Part shown: piece by piece, positions 47,369 through 60,827 of the stretch
How positions within the stretch are numbered: position 1 is the stretch's first letter
How the letters are laid out: the number at the start of each line of letters is the position of its first letter
NCBI GenBank assembly: GCA_026874595.1
Contig: CM049316.1
Location: 74,613,176-74,677,175, forward strand
Direction of reading: 5' to 3'
Source of the DNA: Sipunculus nudus
Taxonomy: Eukaryota > Annelida > Sipuncula > Golfingiida > Sipunculidae
DNA: 64,000 nt
Program-made: the position numbers and the translations under genes
Notes under the pieces: generated by a model
Databases searched by the model: none
What the model was told of the DNA's origin: nothing
The model's input: the letters and a program-made list of their open reading frames with translations, nothing else

Positions 47369-50099
47369 ACCCACTCTGATAACGCGGGTTCGCAAAGAAG
47401 ACCGAGCGTTTTACTACTCAGCTGTCCAGCCTTTAAGAGCACAAAATTATTTGCAACCTTGTTATTAGTCTGTCATAATTGTTCTATGTACCAGTCTATA
47501 CATTTCTTGTTTATAGTCAATCACATGGTTGACAAATATTCCGTGCGGAGCTTTTGGTATGCAATTCAGGCCTTGTGCCCCTCTATATAATTAAGTTGCT
47601 GATGGCATTATTTAGTATTTTCGCGGCCAGTATATGTCAGGGGAATGTTTGTAAAGAAGACTGAAAAATATGTAAGTCAACATGTTATGCCACTAGGAAA
47701 TGAAGCACCTGTGGTTATCCCTTGAAGACTGGGTTTATTCCTGACACTTATTAGCCTGTTATTGTGGCTGCCCCTGGACACCTGTTGGTCCTCAGACGGG
47801 ACTATTTACGTATACTGACTCTGTCTTACACCATTGTGGAGAATAAAACTGATTACTTTGTCGATAAAGACCATAACTACCCAGCTAATCAGCTGTTGCC
47901 GGATCGCGATCCTGTCTAGACCACTGGATTCAAAATGAAGTTTTAAACTGAATTATCGACGATTCCTCAGAACTCTAACATCTCAGCTGCAGATTATTAC
48001 TCTTCACCTGTCGCTGACCCGCTCCCTTAAAAACCTGAAACACAACGTCTTAGTAATAATACATTAATAATTAGAATGAGATTATCTTAATTACCATTAA
48101 TTAATGGTGCACCATCAGGCAAATATACGACAGGATTACACAAGCATCTGTAATAAATTAAATATATCACGTGTCACATTGTCTGTGTAAAATGTTCATA
48201 GATTTTATGCTTCTCAACTCTGTAGCAAGACCCCATGGCTGATATTTCGCAGAAAGTCTGCATGAAAATTTCAGACATGAATTTGTGACCTCCGTACCAA
48301 GCAGAACACGCCCATCATGATTATGCGTCAGAAGGACACTTTCCGTTGACCTTTGGACACTTACTGTGACGCTTTAACAGCTTACAATACGCACGATTTT
48401 TCCTGGTCACCACCTTATCACGGGACATAGTTAACAAAGTATACATGTCGGCGAGTTACTTTGTTCCTACAGCCAAGACGTCAGGCAGCTATTGAAAAAT
48501 GCAGCATCTCTGTAATTCCCCGGAGTGGAAAGATAAAGCACCAAAGGTTTTAAAGTCAGCAATAAGAAAATATATGGTGTTCTTTTGATAATTCCTGTCA
48601 GTTCTATATATATGATGCAGTCATCAGCTAATTATGAACAGAATGATGTATCAAAATTATAAACGTAAAATACACAAATAACCAGGTATAGATTTGATAA
48701 TGTATCTTCGCTTTGTCACACCCGATTTCGGACGAACCAATTCCAAAATAAATTAATTGCTTGTGCTTGATGAATTTGTTCTATTTGATATTTTCCAACG
48801 GATAATCTATTTATATCCTTTATTATGGATAATGTGTTTGTTTGAAGTAATTGTCTAAAGGAAAACATTTTAAACACAACAGTGTACTAAAACGACTTTT
48901 TTTCAAACCGTCATTCTGGAATTTCCTTGCGCCCAGTAAAATGCTAAAGTTAAGGAAAACATAAAATGTGTAAGCTATTATTGTGTGTATTGATAATAAA
49001 CAGGACTGACACGGAAGGCCTGACAGTAAAACGGAGAGAATATATGCATGTGAATATTTAGGATCTTGAATGCCAAGGCTGTTTCAGTATTTTATAAAAC
49101 TGTGTTTAACATTGACAGTATTGAGCTCATAGTATGCATTTTATTATCTGCTGGTGTTATTTCCATTGAAACAAGTAGGACTTAATTATTTATGGATGTT
49201 ATTTCTTAACATTCTGATATTACTATTACATGTATTTTTCCCTAGTTATCAATGATAAAGCAATGACCGTTAAATTCAAATGTTACAAGTAGCTATGCCA
49301 CAAGGAAACTTTACATTAAGGGAGTTTATTGCATATATTACAGTGATAAGAATTATTAAGAATGGTCTAGGAGAAAGCCCGACATCAAAGTGTCAAAACC
49401 AAATTTTGGTTGAGCCTGCTCACAAGGCGCTAAACAATCAGCCACTGTGTCGAGACTGCTCGTCGGGTTATTATCGGGATACAATGTTCTTTCAGACCAT
49501 ACATCAAACCTTTAATGATATGGTTCTTACCTGTGTAAGTCGCCTAATAATGGTGTAATTGTATCGACCGAATGAGGCTTCAGTGAATTTCACGCCGATA
49601 CCGTGAATAAGGGCCGTTCGTTTCCTGGCTAATACTAGAAAATCGTTCCATACATTAGAACCTCCCAATTACGGACACTGACGGGACCGGACATTTTGCC
49701 CGCAATGGAGAGGTGTCATTAGTAGGGCCGTAAGTGGTCGTAAATAGGAGGTGCCCTTAGTTCAGAGGTAGCCCTAAGGAGAGTTCCTTAGCAGGGGCAT
49801 CAATATAAGGTGGATTGGAGGGGGTGGGGGGTTATATCCCCCCACTGTTGGCAAGGGGGGAAATGTCAAAGTAATCATCCCCTCCCCCCATTTCATATTG
49901 CTAATGAAATATAAAACTAAATAGAATTAAAGACTTTTGTTCCATTTATGAGTTTACCATGAAATATGATGTCGAAATCTGGTTTATACTGGAGATATAA
50001 TACCTTATTTATAAAACTATATACTTAATTGTAATAAATTTGAAACGTGTCCTACAGACGCTTATATATTTGAAATGTGTCATAGAGGCACTAAAAGGT
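47369..50099. other. Non-coding spacer
   Basis: About 2.7 kb without a recognised gene. The frame at 49280-49558 has no domain. AACCTCCCAATTACGGACAC at 49661 and ATAGGAGGTGCCCTTAG at 49745 resemble mariner-MITE ends, but the pair was not resolved into an element. Confidence 0.45.
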
Positions 50100-50180
50100 A
50101 AATATATATTTATATATATAATATATATATCTGTGTGTATATATGTGTGTGTGTGTGTGTGTGCGATTCCCCCCCCCCCC
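50100..50180. repeat. (AT)n-(GT)n-poly-C compound tract
   Basis: AT-rich alternation passes into (TG)n and then a C-run. Confidence 0.9.
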
Positions 50181-51671
50181 CTCTCGAGGATGCATTGACG
50201 CCACAGTTCCTAAGGAGTTCCATGTGTATGTACCACCTTTCTGTCAGAGGTTTTTATAAGAAAACAACCCTCTGTTAGCTGGGAATGGAGGGAGTGACCT
50301 TGGACTTCTTGTTGGAACTGTCAAACTCTTCACATTTCACATGCACACACAAAATTACTGATTTAATGAAGTCATATCCACAAAAACACCCACGTTCATG
50401 TAATTTTCCTTGAAACAACTCATATTAACTTACGGACTTTATTACCTTTTTAAGTACATTTATACCTACACCGTGTGTGTAAATTTTATAAACTCTGGTT
50501 TTTTCCTGGAATATTTTGATGAGCTTTCTCCTTGTACGGTCAGCGTCACTGCCTGAGGTTGATCGTGAGACAGCGCGGCAGTCGTTAGTAAACAAAATTC
50601 AGAGGAGAAAGGATTCATATTTCGTATCGGCCTATCTTTTCGCCAAATTGAATCAACCTTATATCACGTCTGCCTGTTGTAGGCGGTGTGAGTGCACAAA
50701 TACTATCTACAAGTGGGCGTGATAATAATGCACACCATGACTTCTCTCTGATATAGTAAACATCTCGGGTGATCCATTTCTATAAAACGACAAAATAATT
50801 TTAACATTTAGCGTCATGTCATAATAAATATGTATCAGTTTAACTCCCTGACCAATGTTATAAAGAAACACTTAGCGTCTACACAATGAGTAACCTTTTG
50901 GTAATGTAGGTCAGGAGACCGCAGGAGTACTGTAATTTCATGGATGTTTTATGTCAGAATAGATTAACCTCAAAACGCCTTTTTTCTACTTGTTTATCAT
51001 TTTTCGATATTGTGTGTCGGTATTATCAAAAAGCTTATTCAAAGTATATATTCTCATTTGGGTATGAAACCATAGCAAACGTATAGTACAATAGCTTTAT
51101 AGTATAAGATACATAGATTATTTATATTAAACATGCAGTTGTAATGCACATGAATAAATAATCCATTTTATAATCCATACTCAATGTATTAAACAATCTT
51201 TAACTGGGTTTAAAAATTCTTAAATCAACGTCACATTTCAGCTGTTGGTATATAAAAAGAAGAAATAGATTTTCGTGATAACAGTTCTCTGGTTCTTCCA
51301 TATTAATATTATTTGAGTTATGTCGACATAAATGACCATCTAATTTCATTGTGCAGAATATTTAAAAGGTAATACACTGACAACCTTTTGAAAATTATTT
51401 TCTAGATAGATGAGAGAAGAGTTATACCTGCCTGTAAAAAAATAAGAAAACTTTTGCTATACGTTACACGAGACATTTCTTATGTTTTTGTTTCACGGAA
51501 CTGGATTGCTATGGGCAGCATTTTCACTGAATTTATGGCAAACTGGCCGAGCTGACCTTAGGAACCATATTTCGGAAGGCCGTTCTGTGTCTTTTTCTAT
51601 GTTTGAATCTGGACAAAAAAAGTGTTTGTAGGCCTATAGAACGAAACTCAGTTTTGGCCCGAAAAAAGTTT
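50181..51671. other. Non-coding spacer
   Basis: No gene or repeat recognised; the frame at 50516-50722 shows no motif. Confidence 0.5.
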
Positions 51672-51673
51672 AG

Positions 51674-51713
<40 letters not shown>

Positions 51714-51744
51714 ATTTATGTATATATGTATGTATGTTTATACG

Positions 51745-51782
<38 letters not shown>
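51672..51782. repeat. (TA)n compound microsatellite
   Basis: Two TA tracts joined by a TATG/TACG-containing stretch. Confidence 0.95.
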
Positions 51783-51788
<6 letters not shown>

Positions 51789-54700
51789 ATTTATGACTAC
51801 AGTGTGATAGGACACGGCCTAGTGAAGCAGCTATTTGTCTGGTGAGCTTGATGCCCATTTCTAACTCTGCCCTTACTTGCAAGCAATTGGTAGTTTAATT
51901 CATACCTGCATACCCTGACATTTTTTTTATCCATCAACCGTCGAATGATACATATCAAGGAGATACCTGGTGAATTAATGGACCGGAGTCGCTGAAACGG
52001 CATTTGCGATGGGTACAATTAGAGGGTGTGGACAAAACAGTGTAAGATTATATTACATGTATTACTACCACTTTATCTACTTGTCACCAAAATGTCAAGC
52101 AGTCTGGGCTTGACTTGGCTGAGTATGTTTATGTTGGAATGAAGAACGCAGCTCAGAGTGCCCAGCCACCTTTTACACCAGTAATCAGTGAGAGGATTTC
52201 TCCCGTTTGTTCCACATTTTATCGAAACACGGAAACCATTGTCTGACGGAAGTCCATTAACGGAAGTGGATGGAAATATGCCATAGTATTTGCTCTTCTC
52301 TTAGTTTGACTTAATGCCGGAACTTGCACGTTTAAAGTTTGAGAGTTTATGTACGCATCCCTGTTGGTCTGTTAGTTTCGAATTTCACATGCAGAGCTGG
52401 TCTCACCAAGGCAAAGGGAAGGAGATAAAAGAGTTCTCAGTTGGTTATGTACAGCTTTCATGGGCAGGCTCTACCTGATTGTGGGCGCATCAGTACATTA
52501 GAACATCCATTGCCTCGCTTTCATATAGTACTTGTCTTTATTGAAGTGGAGCTCAACGAACCTTCAACTATTTGCTTAATTTTGGATGATATTGTTTGAA
52601 TGGCAATAAAATGTGGCAGACCAAGAAGGCTTTGACAACTGATTCAACAACTGTTTGGGCTTACATGTCGTCTGGTTTCCGCGGAAAGGATGAAGCGAGA
52701 GAGTGATTACAAGGGAGAGGTCGTCAGGTAACACTTCATTGGCTTGGCATGTCCGTGCCAGACCTGCTCAAGGGATTTCTGGTTAAATATAAACCAATTC
52801 TCTTTTTAACACAGCCACTGATGTAGAGCAATGAATTTAACGCAGGTCAATGGACCAAGGTATTACTGGCTCCACAAACTCAGTTATAAATAGCATTTAG
52901 AAAAGACATTTTTTTTGTCTGGATTGGTTAAATGTCGTCATGAAAGTATAGCGGTAAATTTACCAGCCGAGGACACTCCCCGCCATGGGTGTTTGCAGAG
53001 GAAATGCCACAATCCAAAGGAGTCCTGACAGAAACTGCCCTATTCCGGACAAGTAACCCCCCCCCCCCCATCTCTCTGCCGGACTATCAACTTTTTCATA
53101 TATAAGGCAATATGTTTTTTTTAATTAGATAAAAGTACTCTTTGCTTAATATTCAACACCATATTATTCATGATTGAAATTCGATTTAAACATTCAAAAG
53201 CCATGATTAACATATATGAAAATTCAATAAAGCAACTGATACATGCAAAAAACCTCAATTCCCTTAATATGGCAAGCAAAGGGCACATGTCCCCTGCCCC
53301 CCTCCTCACCTTCCCGAAACAAGGCACAAATTCTTGTCTCACGTTGATTCTAGAATTTTCAATATTGTTTGCTCATTTGGGGTATAAAGAAAGTTTCTCT
53401 CTGTTCATAATATCTTGATTTCATATATGTAAATCTTTAGATCATGTAAAGCTTTATTAGTTGCTATAAATTGGTAAGGCTCATATTTATGTTCCGCATA
53501 TGTATTTTCTAGAAATACCTTGACGTTTGGACTTGAAGGTGGGACTATATAATTAAAAAAAAGTAGACAATTTATATTTTTGGGATCATCCGATAATTTA
53601 GATTTCAATATTTTAATTTTTGATTAAATTCAATATTTTATTTAATGTATTTTAAAATGTTCCTATAGTATGGTCATTTTACTGCGAATGTCACTGTGTG
53701 TTTTCATACAAACACCGGATTCTCAGTGGATGGCCAGTCTGCAAAATTTTGTTCATCAGCTGCTTGTCATGACCCATGGATCACTTGTCTTTCATATAAA
53801 AAAAAAACAAGATTTTTTTTTTAATAATACAGGTTGAATAGGTTCATTATCAAAATTATAACATACTAGAATTAAGCTGTATTCTGCACTAGGTAACGAC
53901 TAAATGTAAACTGGACCAAAGTAAACCGAACTATACCACAGACCGCCTCTCAAGCGGACTACAGTATACCAAACAGATGCGGCTAAGTGGCCTGCGGATT
54001 AGGAATATTCTACTCACGATCCGGATTATTTGCAAGTGTGGATTGGGTATATGTGAATATGACAGGTTTATTTATTGATGACTTATATTACTACTCGAGA
54101 GGAGCAAAGAATTTTACAGAAATTAAATAGAGTCTGCAGTCGGTAGAAAAAAGACCGTAAGGCTGTTATGGGGAATAGCATTACAGTGCTTTAATTGTGT
54201 GAAAATATGATTTAGACAAACAATTCTAATATCTTCCCTGAAGGAAAATGCGTACCGACATTTTGGACCCGTAAGCCCGGGGTTTAGCCCTCGCCCCGGG
54301 GGAGCAAGAAGTTCTTCAGGTAAAAAGCCAGCCACACATTGACATGACCTTTCCTCGAAATCCGACAAATAGGCGTAACCTTTCCTGTAAATCTCATTCA
54401 TCACAAAACCATCAAGATGGAGAATATATTGGTGAAAGACTATTGGACAGACATAATACGCTGCATTGAATAGGTGAGATTGAACTTTAAGGCTGGTAAT
54501 GCCTTTAGTATAAAGAGGGGGGTGATATTGCGGTCTCCGACTCGTGATACATATTATCCCTAATCTTGTTTTCTAAATGACCGGAATACATCCTGGATAA
54601 ATCTCTATGAAGTGCAGTAATTCACGCGAAGGTTGACCGGCCATCGCACAAAGAATCAAGCAAGTTTCTGATGGTAGGTCGGTTTATCGTTATCAGTGGG

Positions 54701-55230
54701 GAAAGGCGAAAGATTTCCTGGCAATTTCATATTAAAGTGCTATTAGTATACATATTTTCCGGTTTATTTTCTCATTATATATATGTGTTTAGACATATCA
54801 TTTTATGTGAGACATCTGAGATTGAAATAAAAAAACCAATGTCGAGCATCACAGAACTTTATCCTTTTCAAATCAAAAGAAACAGTTGCCATGGCATAAA
54901 TGAAAAATAGAAATGGGTAAAAATTGTCGATTATCACAATTCTTTAGTCATAATTTTTCAAAATAAAGTCATAATTTAGATATAATTTGTCATAACGTAG
55001 TCATAATTTGTTTAGGATGCATGATTCATTATCTCCAGTTTCTCAGTTTTGCATGAGAAATTCAGGATTAACATCCTTTTCTCTAATTGTTTAAGATGAA
55101 AGTTTACATAAAGGGAACCTCATCTAAAAAATGACTGATGTTTTGAAAAGCAACGTCAAACCACAAAATCTATTGCAGATATAGTCTTCAAAAATTAACA
55201 AACCAAGTGAAAGTGTGTGTGTTCATATTT
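51783..55230. other. Non-coding spacer
   Basis: About 3.4 kb without a recognised gene; includes a C-run near 53057-53068. The 93-residue minus frame at 54123-54404 is unrecognised. Confidence 0.45.
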
Positions 55231-55269
55231 TTTAGCGAACCTGTGAGCGTCGTCCGGCGTCCGTCGTCC

Positions 55270-56875
55270 GTCGTCTGTACGTTAACCTATACTATCTTAA
55301 AAACGGCAAGAGTTAGCATCACGAAATTTTTTTGCAAAAACTTAGTCATCTAAAAAACTCTATCGGATTTTGCTTATTTTTTGGCTAACTGCATTTTCTA
55401 AGATTTTATAGGAAAAAAGCTAAAAAACCTTTAAAAATCTTCTTCTCCGAAACTGTTCAGCCAAATTGTCCAACATTTCACAGAAATGATCCCTGGAACA
55501 ATCTCTCTCAAGTTTGTTCGAATGGTTTAAGTTCGGTGATTTTTGGCCGAGTTACAGATAGTTGAACTTAGTCATCTGTCCAAAAAAGCATACTAAAATT
55601 ATAATCTTAGAAACAACTTAACTATCATCACCAAATTTTATGCTAATGTTGGTCACATGAGTCATATCTGAAATTGAGGTATTGGTGGCGCCACCTGCAT
55701 CGGCCTTTTTTTGTACGGGGGTCATCAGTGCCCATATCATACTGACAGCTACAAAAAACTTCTTCTCTAAAACCATATGGCCAAATTGTTTAATATCGCA
55801 CAGAAATGATCCTAGGGTAGTGCTTTCTGAAGTTTGTTCAAATGGTCTCAGTTCAGTGACTTTTGGCTGACTTATGGGAAGCTAATTTAGTCATATGCCA
55901 TAAAAGCCCATTTTAGCTCAGTGGCTACAAAGATCTTCTTCTTAAAAACCACTGAGCCAAATTCTTAAATCTCACACATTAATTATCCTTAGATGTTGAT
56001 AATTCAAGTTTGTTCAAATAGTTTTGGTTCAGTGATTTTTGGCTGAGTTATGGGAAGCTTAACTTAGCCATTTTGCTTTATTTTCCCATATGAGTTATAA
56101 ACCTGCAAAACGTTTTTTAACTGACGCCACTGAGGCCAATTTGTTTAATATTTTACAAGAATAATCCCCTGAATAATTCTTATAATAATTAATTGTCTTT
56201 TATTGTTCCAAAGAATGAATTTTGGCTGAATAATAAAGATTGAATTGAGTCATTCTACCATATATGTTAGCTGTGTGAAGCAGATACATCTAGCCTGGAA
56301 CCAGTTTATCAGTATCCGTTACATCATGCCTCCAGACATTTAGATTTCAGGTTATTTTTGGTTAATATTGACAAGAATGTTTTTTAAAAACTTTTAAAAG
56401 ATGTAGATTTATGATTTTAGATATTCCTCATGCCAGGCAATGTTTACAATCACAGGTATACGTTAACTCATACTATTGGATTGACAGGAGCTAGCATCAT
56501 GAAATTTAATGCAAAAAATTAGTCATCTGAAAAAATCTGCATTTTCTCAGATTTTATAGAGAAAAAGCTAAAAAACCTTAAAAAATCTTCTCCTCCGAAA
56601 CGGTCAAGCCAATTTGTTCAATATTTCAAACAAATAATCTTTTATATCATCTCTCTCAAGTTTGTTCAAATGGTTCAAGTTCAGTGAATTTTTGCCGAAT
56701 TACAGGAAGTTGAACCTAGTCATCTGTCCGAAAAAGCATACTAAAATGACAATCTCAGAAACGGCCGGAGCTATCATCACCAAATTTTCTGCCAGCGTTG
56801 GTCACATGAGCCATATGTGAAATTCAGGTATTGGTGGTCACCTGCATTGACCTTTTTTTTGTACGGGGGTCATTG
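55270..56875 (+). repeat. Two ~430-bp modules in direct orientation
   Basis: 55270-55735 and 56458-56875 match throughout, from GTACGTTAACCTATACTA-like text to TTTTTTGTACGGGGGTCAT, at an offset of about 1.15-1.19 kb. Shorter partial modules (AAATCTTCTTCT...GTTCAAATGG) lie between them near 55755 and 55930. Confidence 0.85.
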
Positions 56876-57109
56876 GTCATCTGTACATTAACCCATAATT
56901 TCTCAGAATAGCAGGAACTACCATCCCCAGATTTTATGCAATAATCTTTCATATATCAAATGTTGTGGGATTCAGCTTATTTATGAAAAAACTGCATCTT
57001 TTATTATTCTAGATATTTTGATAACAAAATTTTATGAATATGTCAGCTTGAAAAAATGCATTTTAACCAAAGTCTTCCAGTATGTTTAACCACATTTGCC
57101 AACAGGCTA

Positions 57110-57480
57110 AGATTGTGTCTGTATATTTAAATGGGTTAAGAAACTGCCAACTGTTTCAGATTTGGCAATAGATCAAGAGTTCATTCAGTGCAGCCAGATA
57201 TAGGTCAAGAGTTCAGTCAGTGCAGCCAAGCACAAGGCATATGATCCCCTCATGGGTGACATGTGAACACCTCATGGTCACCATGTGGTCACCTCATGGG
57301 TGTCATGCCTCTCAGGGCTGCATGTGGAGCCAATCTATTTATAGCTTTGGCAGATTGCCAACTGTATCAGATTAGGCAACAGGTCAAGAGTTTACTCAGT
57401 GCAGCCAGGCACAGGTCAAAAGTTCACCCAGTCTAGCCAGGTGCAGGTCATGAGTTCACTCAGTGCAGTAGCCTGAGCTA
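57110..57480 (+). repeat. Degenerate tandem repeat, GGTCAAGAGTTCACTCAGTG units
   Basis: Units of roughly 34 bases containing AAGAGTTCA-TCAGTGCAGCCAG recur around 57171, 57207, 57384, 57415 and 57448. Between them is a GGTCACCTCATGGG block, and CAGATT-GGCAA-AGGTCAAGAG recurs at two places. Confidence 0.7.
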
Positions 57481-57827
57481 GCAAATTTGTCACAGTTCAC
57501 TCGGGGCAACTGCCTTTCTCACCAGACAGGTGAGACTCTAGACAGGTGTAACCACCTAGAGTGACTTCTGCACAGTGTGTGACTTTTGTGCCTGCTTATT
57601 TCTATAGATGAATTTGATATATCATCCTGAAATTGGGCATATTAATACCTATCGAATAGCTTTGTCGTATACAAGACTGGTGGTGCCACCTACAATAATT
57701 TTTGCACAGTGTGTGTCCCTGCTTATTTCTCAGGAGGGGTTTGATATATCAGTCTAAACTTGGGCATATGTATATATCTCTGGTAGCTTCGTTGTATACA
57801 AGACTGGTGGTGCCAGCTACAATCATT

Positions 57828-58645
57828 TTTAGCTCAGCTGACTGTAAGTCAACTGAGGTGTAGGAATGGCGCTTTGTCCGTCGTCCATACGGATATCCGG
57901 CGGTCCGTTAGTAGGGCACAAATCGTAACAGCTGGTCCTAGAAACTTCTTAGTGATAATCCAGGGAGGTCAATAAAAAATCTCCTTGGAAACCTGAAATT
58001 AGGTCACTTCGACCTATATCCTTTGAGCTACGGGGCTTGAAAGTACCCCCCCCCCCAGAATAGTAGGAAATTTGATACAAAACCTCCAATATCTTGATAA
58101 TTAATCCATGGTTAGTCATGAATCTTGCCTTGAATATTGACCATGACTAGTTTTGTCAGTCCTGAAACGTGGTGGCGCCACCTGTATTTTTTCTTTTTTT
58201 AACGAATATTTTTCTATTTATTTACTAAAAATAAACTGGCTTCAAACTTGATTTAATAATGACCAACTACATAAGTAAATTCATTTTGATTACCAGGGTC
58301 CAGCGATCTAAGTTGAAGGTCACAGGAGCCACATCTTTAAAAAGATTGTGGATGCACTGTAAATCAAACTTTTCATTCTGAACTTTCCAACGTTCACACA
58401 TGGCTTACTTGCCTAAAGTAAGGAAACCTGTAGAATTTGAGGTTATCTGGTCAGAGGTCAAGGTCACTTTTTAAAAGATTGTTACAATAATCCTAATGCT
58501 GCAAGTTCAAGGATATTAAGTTCTAAGATTTTTTGGTCACAAGGTCATTTGTTAAGGTCACAGGACTTTCATTCTGAAAAATTTCTTTAAAAATATTCTT
58601 ATAGACAAATTCAGCTGAGCGTTGAGACCCATGGGTCCCTAGTTG
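57828..58645 (+). mobile_element. Nested element with GCTCAGCTGA inverted ends
   Basis: GCTCAGCTGA (57832-57841) and TCAGCTGAGC (58611-58620) are perfect inverted ends. TCCGTCGTCCATACGG lies just inside the left end, echoing CGTCCGTCGTCC in the enclosing element. Followed by GACCCATGGGTCCCTAG. Non-coding. Confidence 0.7.
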
Positions 58646-58822
58646 TGTTGTGTGCACCCATGTCAGAATTTCAGCAGTGGTGTTTGTGTAATTGTTTCTT
58701 ATTCAAAATGTTTAGTACCTGCATGGTTCATATACATAAGAAGTAATGGTCCAGCATTGAATCATTATACCTGGTGTATTTTCCAATGCACAGGTTCGCA
58801 TTAGGCCTGTAGGCCTTGTTTT

Positions 58823-60827
58823 AGTTTGTGGGGCAACATGTTTTTATGATATAAAAACTATACCACTTCCGATGTAATTTTAACATCATGAATTTGTCAG
58901 ACAGACAGCTGTAATTACACTTCATATTTACTCCTTTAGTATCTGTACTGTATTCTTCCAGTCATGTGTCATTTTACCAAATTCATAAGCAGACAAAAGT
59001 ATCATATTTTGTTAATACAATCCATGTTACAAACATTGGGCATTTTGACTGATTATCGGTCCCTTTCGAAGGATGTTTAATGTTTCCTTACAGTTTAACT
59101 TTACGTCAGTCTCACGGTTTTTAATGGATTAAATTTCAGCAAACTGCATGCCGGACATATTAGTGCATTGTATCACAATTATTTTATTCTGTCTCAGTAA
59201 ATGCATAATGGAGAAAACCATAATACCAAACAGCTACATAAAACTTGGATTATAGCACGCATAAAATACAAATAAAACTTAGAAGTTTTCGGGCTCATAT
59301 TGCCACTTTTAAGATTGTTGTAAACTGCTACTTGTATCAAATAAAAGTTTAATTATAGTATGAATAACGGTTATTAATATTCAAGTTACCCAAGTTCATC
59401 AGATAATTCATTTTAAAGTTCATATATTAAAGTCGTATAAGATATACTTCGAATGAATATTAAAAACCAAGAATAAAACTACATTAGTTTATTTTAATAT
59501 ATGAATACGTGAATGATGGAACATTGCAATGAATCAATGTTATTACCGCACTCCCAAAAAGATTTCTTCTGTTCCCATTATGCCAAAAGCCGTACAAAAC
59601 ATGGAAACCAGGTCGAGGTGGAACCTTGTAAGTGCACTGGCTGTATTGAGCGATCATTGCTTAATTTGTCAACTGCAAGCAATGTGTAGCATGCTAAGCT
59701 GATGTTTCTGTGGCGAAACAAAACGGTAACAGCGCTAAATCGAGGTATACAGGACGCTTAAATCGAAGCTGTCATGAGGTTTCGAATGCCTCAATAAATA
59801 AAAAAGTCCATTAGTTTTTCTCAAAGCACATTTTCTTTATGATGATGTGGCAGTCAGACGGCTTTTTCATACTTTGGTTTATTTTCGAACGTATGCTGCT
59901 GAGGCAGCGGACAGATCTTCAACGAACAAGAAACAATTGACAAACTATGAGCAATTTTTCAAAAGAGCTAAAACGAGAACATAAGAGGTGACCTTGTTTT
60001 TTTTTTGTGGGATGGTACCATTACGGCATCCCAAAGGTTAAATCCTTTTGGGCACTTAACTCGGATATACTCGGGTATATCTATTTGTAAATGACGCAGA
60101 TCATATACGAAAATAACCATTTAACGTTACAGGTTTATTCGTCTCTCATCACTTCACTGATTAGTATGTCGTCATCAGTAGTCTGCCTTCTATTTAAAAT
60201 ATATGTGTGGGTGTTTCTTACATTGTGTTTACATCAGATTATCTGTTGTTTATTTTTACAGGTTAATTACAAAGGCTGCACTGTAATAAAATTTTACTCA
60301 TATTTAATCAAAGGTTGTATCAAAACATACCAATAATAGACCTTCCGGACTATAAACCTGCACTTAAGCAGTAGAATAATAATAAAAGGTGGATACAAAG
60401 ACAGGTAAACATTATAGGCACTGTAAGCCGAGATAAAAAGCACTTTTTTTATCATAAATAAAAACAATTATCATCAGAAATTCAGTATCTGAAAAGGGTA
60501 CTTTCATAAAAATACAAAAGCACCATTGCTACTATTGTTAAGGTTCAAAGTGTGTTTTAAGTCGTGTGTTGTATTGACATATTAATGGCAACATGGGCTT
60601 CAAAAGCATAATGTAGTGAGGGGGTTACTTAAACATGAAACTAACAGAGAAGACTGTGCCATTGTGAGCGTCTCGATAGATCAAAACAAAAACGCTTATA
60701 TTCCGTGAAAACATGTTATTTACATGAGGTGACATACAGGTGAGTGTTCAATAGGTTATTTTCGGACATATTGCTCATAATGGCAACTACCTTCATGGAA
60801 GCATCCGTGCTTGACAAATAAGTCTTA
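58823..60827. other. Non-coding spacer
   Basis: No gene recognised; the 81-residue hydrophobic frame at 60091-60336 has no supporting context. Confidence 0.45.

Larger units (their letters stand above)
55231..58822 (+). mobile_element. 3.6-kb modular repeat with 11-bp inverted ends
   Basis: GCGAACCTGTG (55235-55245) and CACAGGTTCGC (58789-58799) are perfect inverted ends, followed at the right by ATTAGGCCTGTAGGCCTTG. Inside is CGTCCGTCGTCC and repeated text of the type AAGTTTGTTCAAATGG and GCCAAATTGT. No long open frame exists on either strand. A related element is nested at its right side. I recall similar GCGAACCTGTG-ended repeats from molluscs, but have not verified this. Confidence 0.75.

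Noticed and set aside
54123-54404. 93-residue minus-strand frame
   Set aside because: No recognisable family; no supporting splice or promoter signals.
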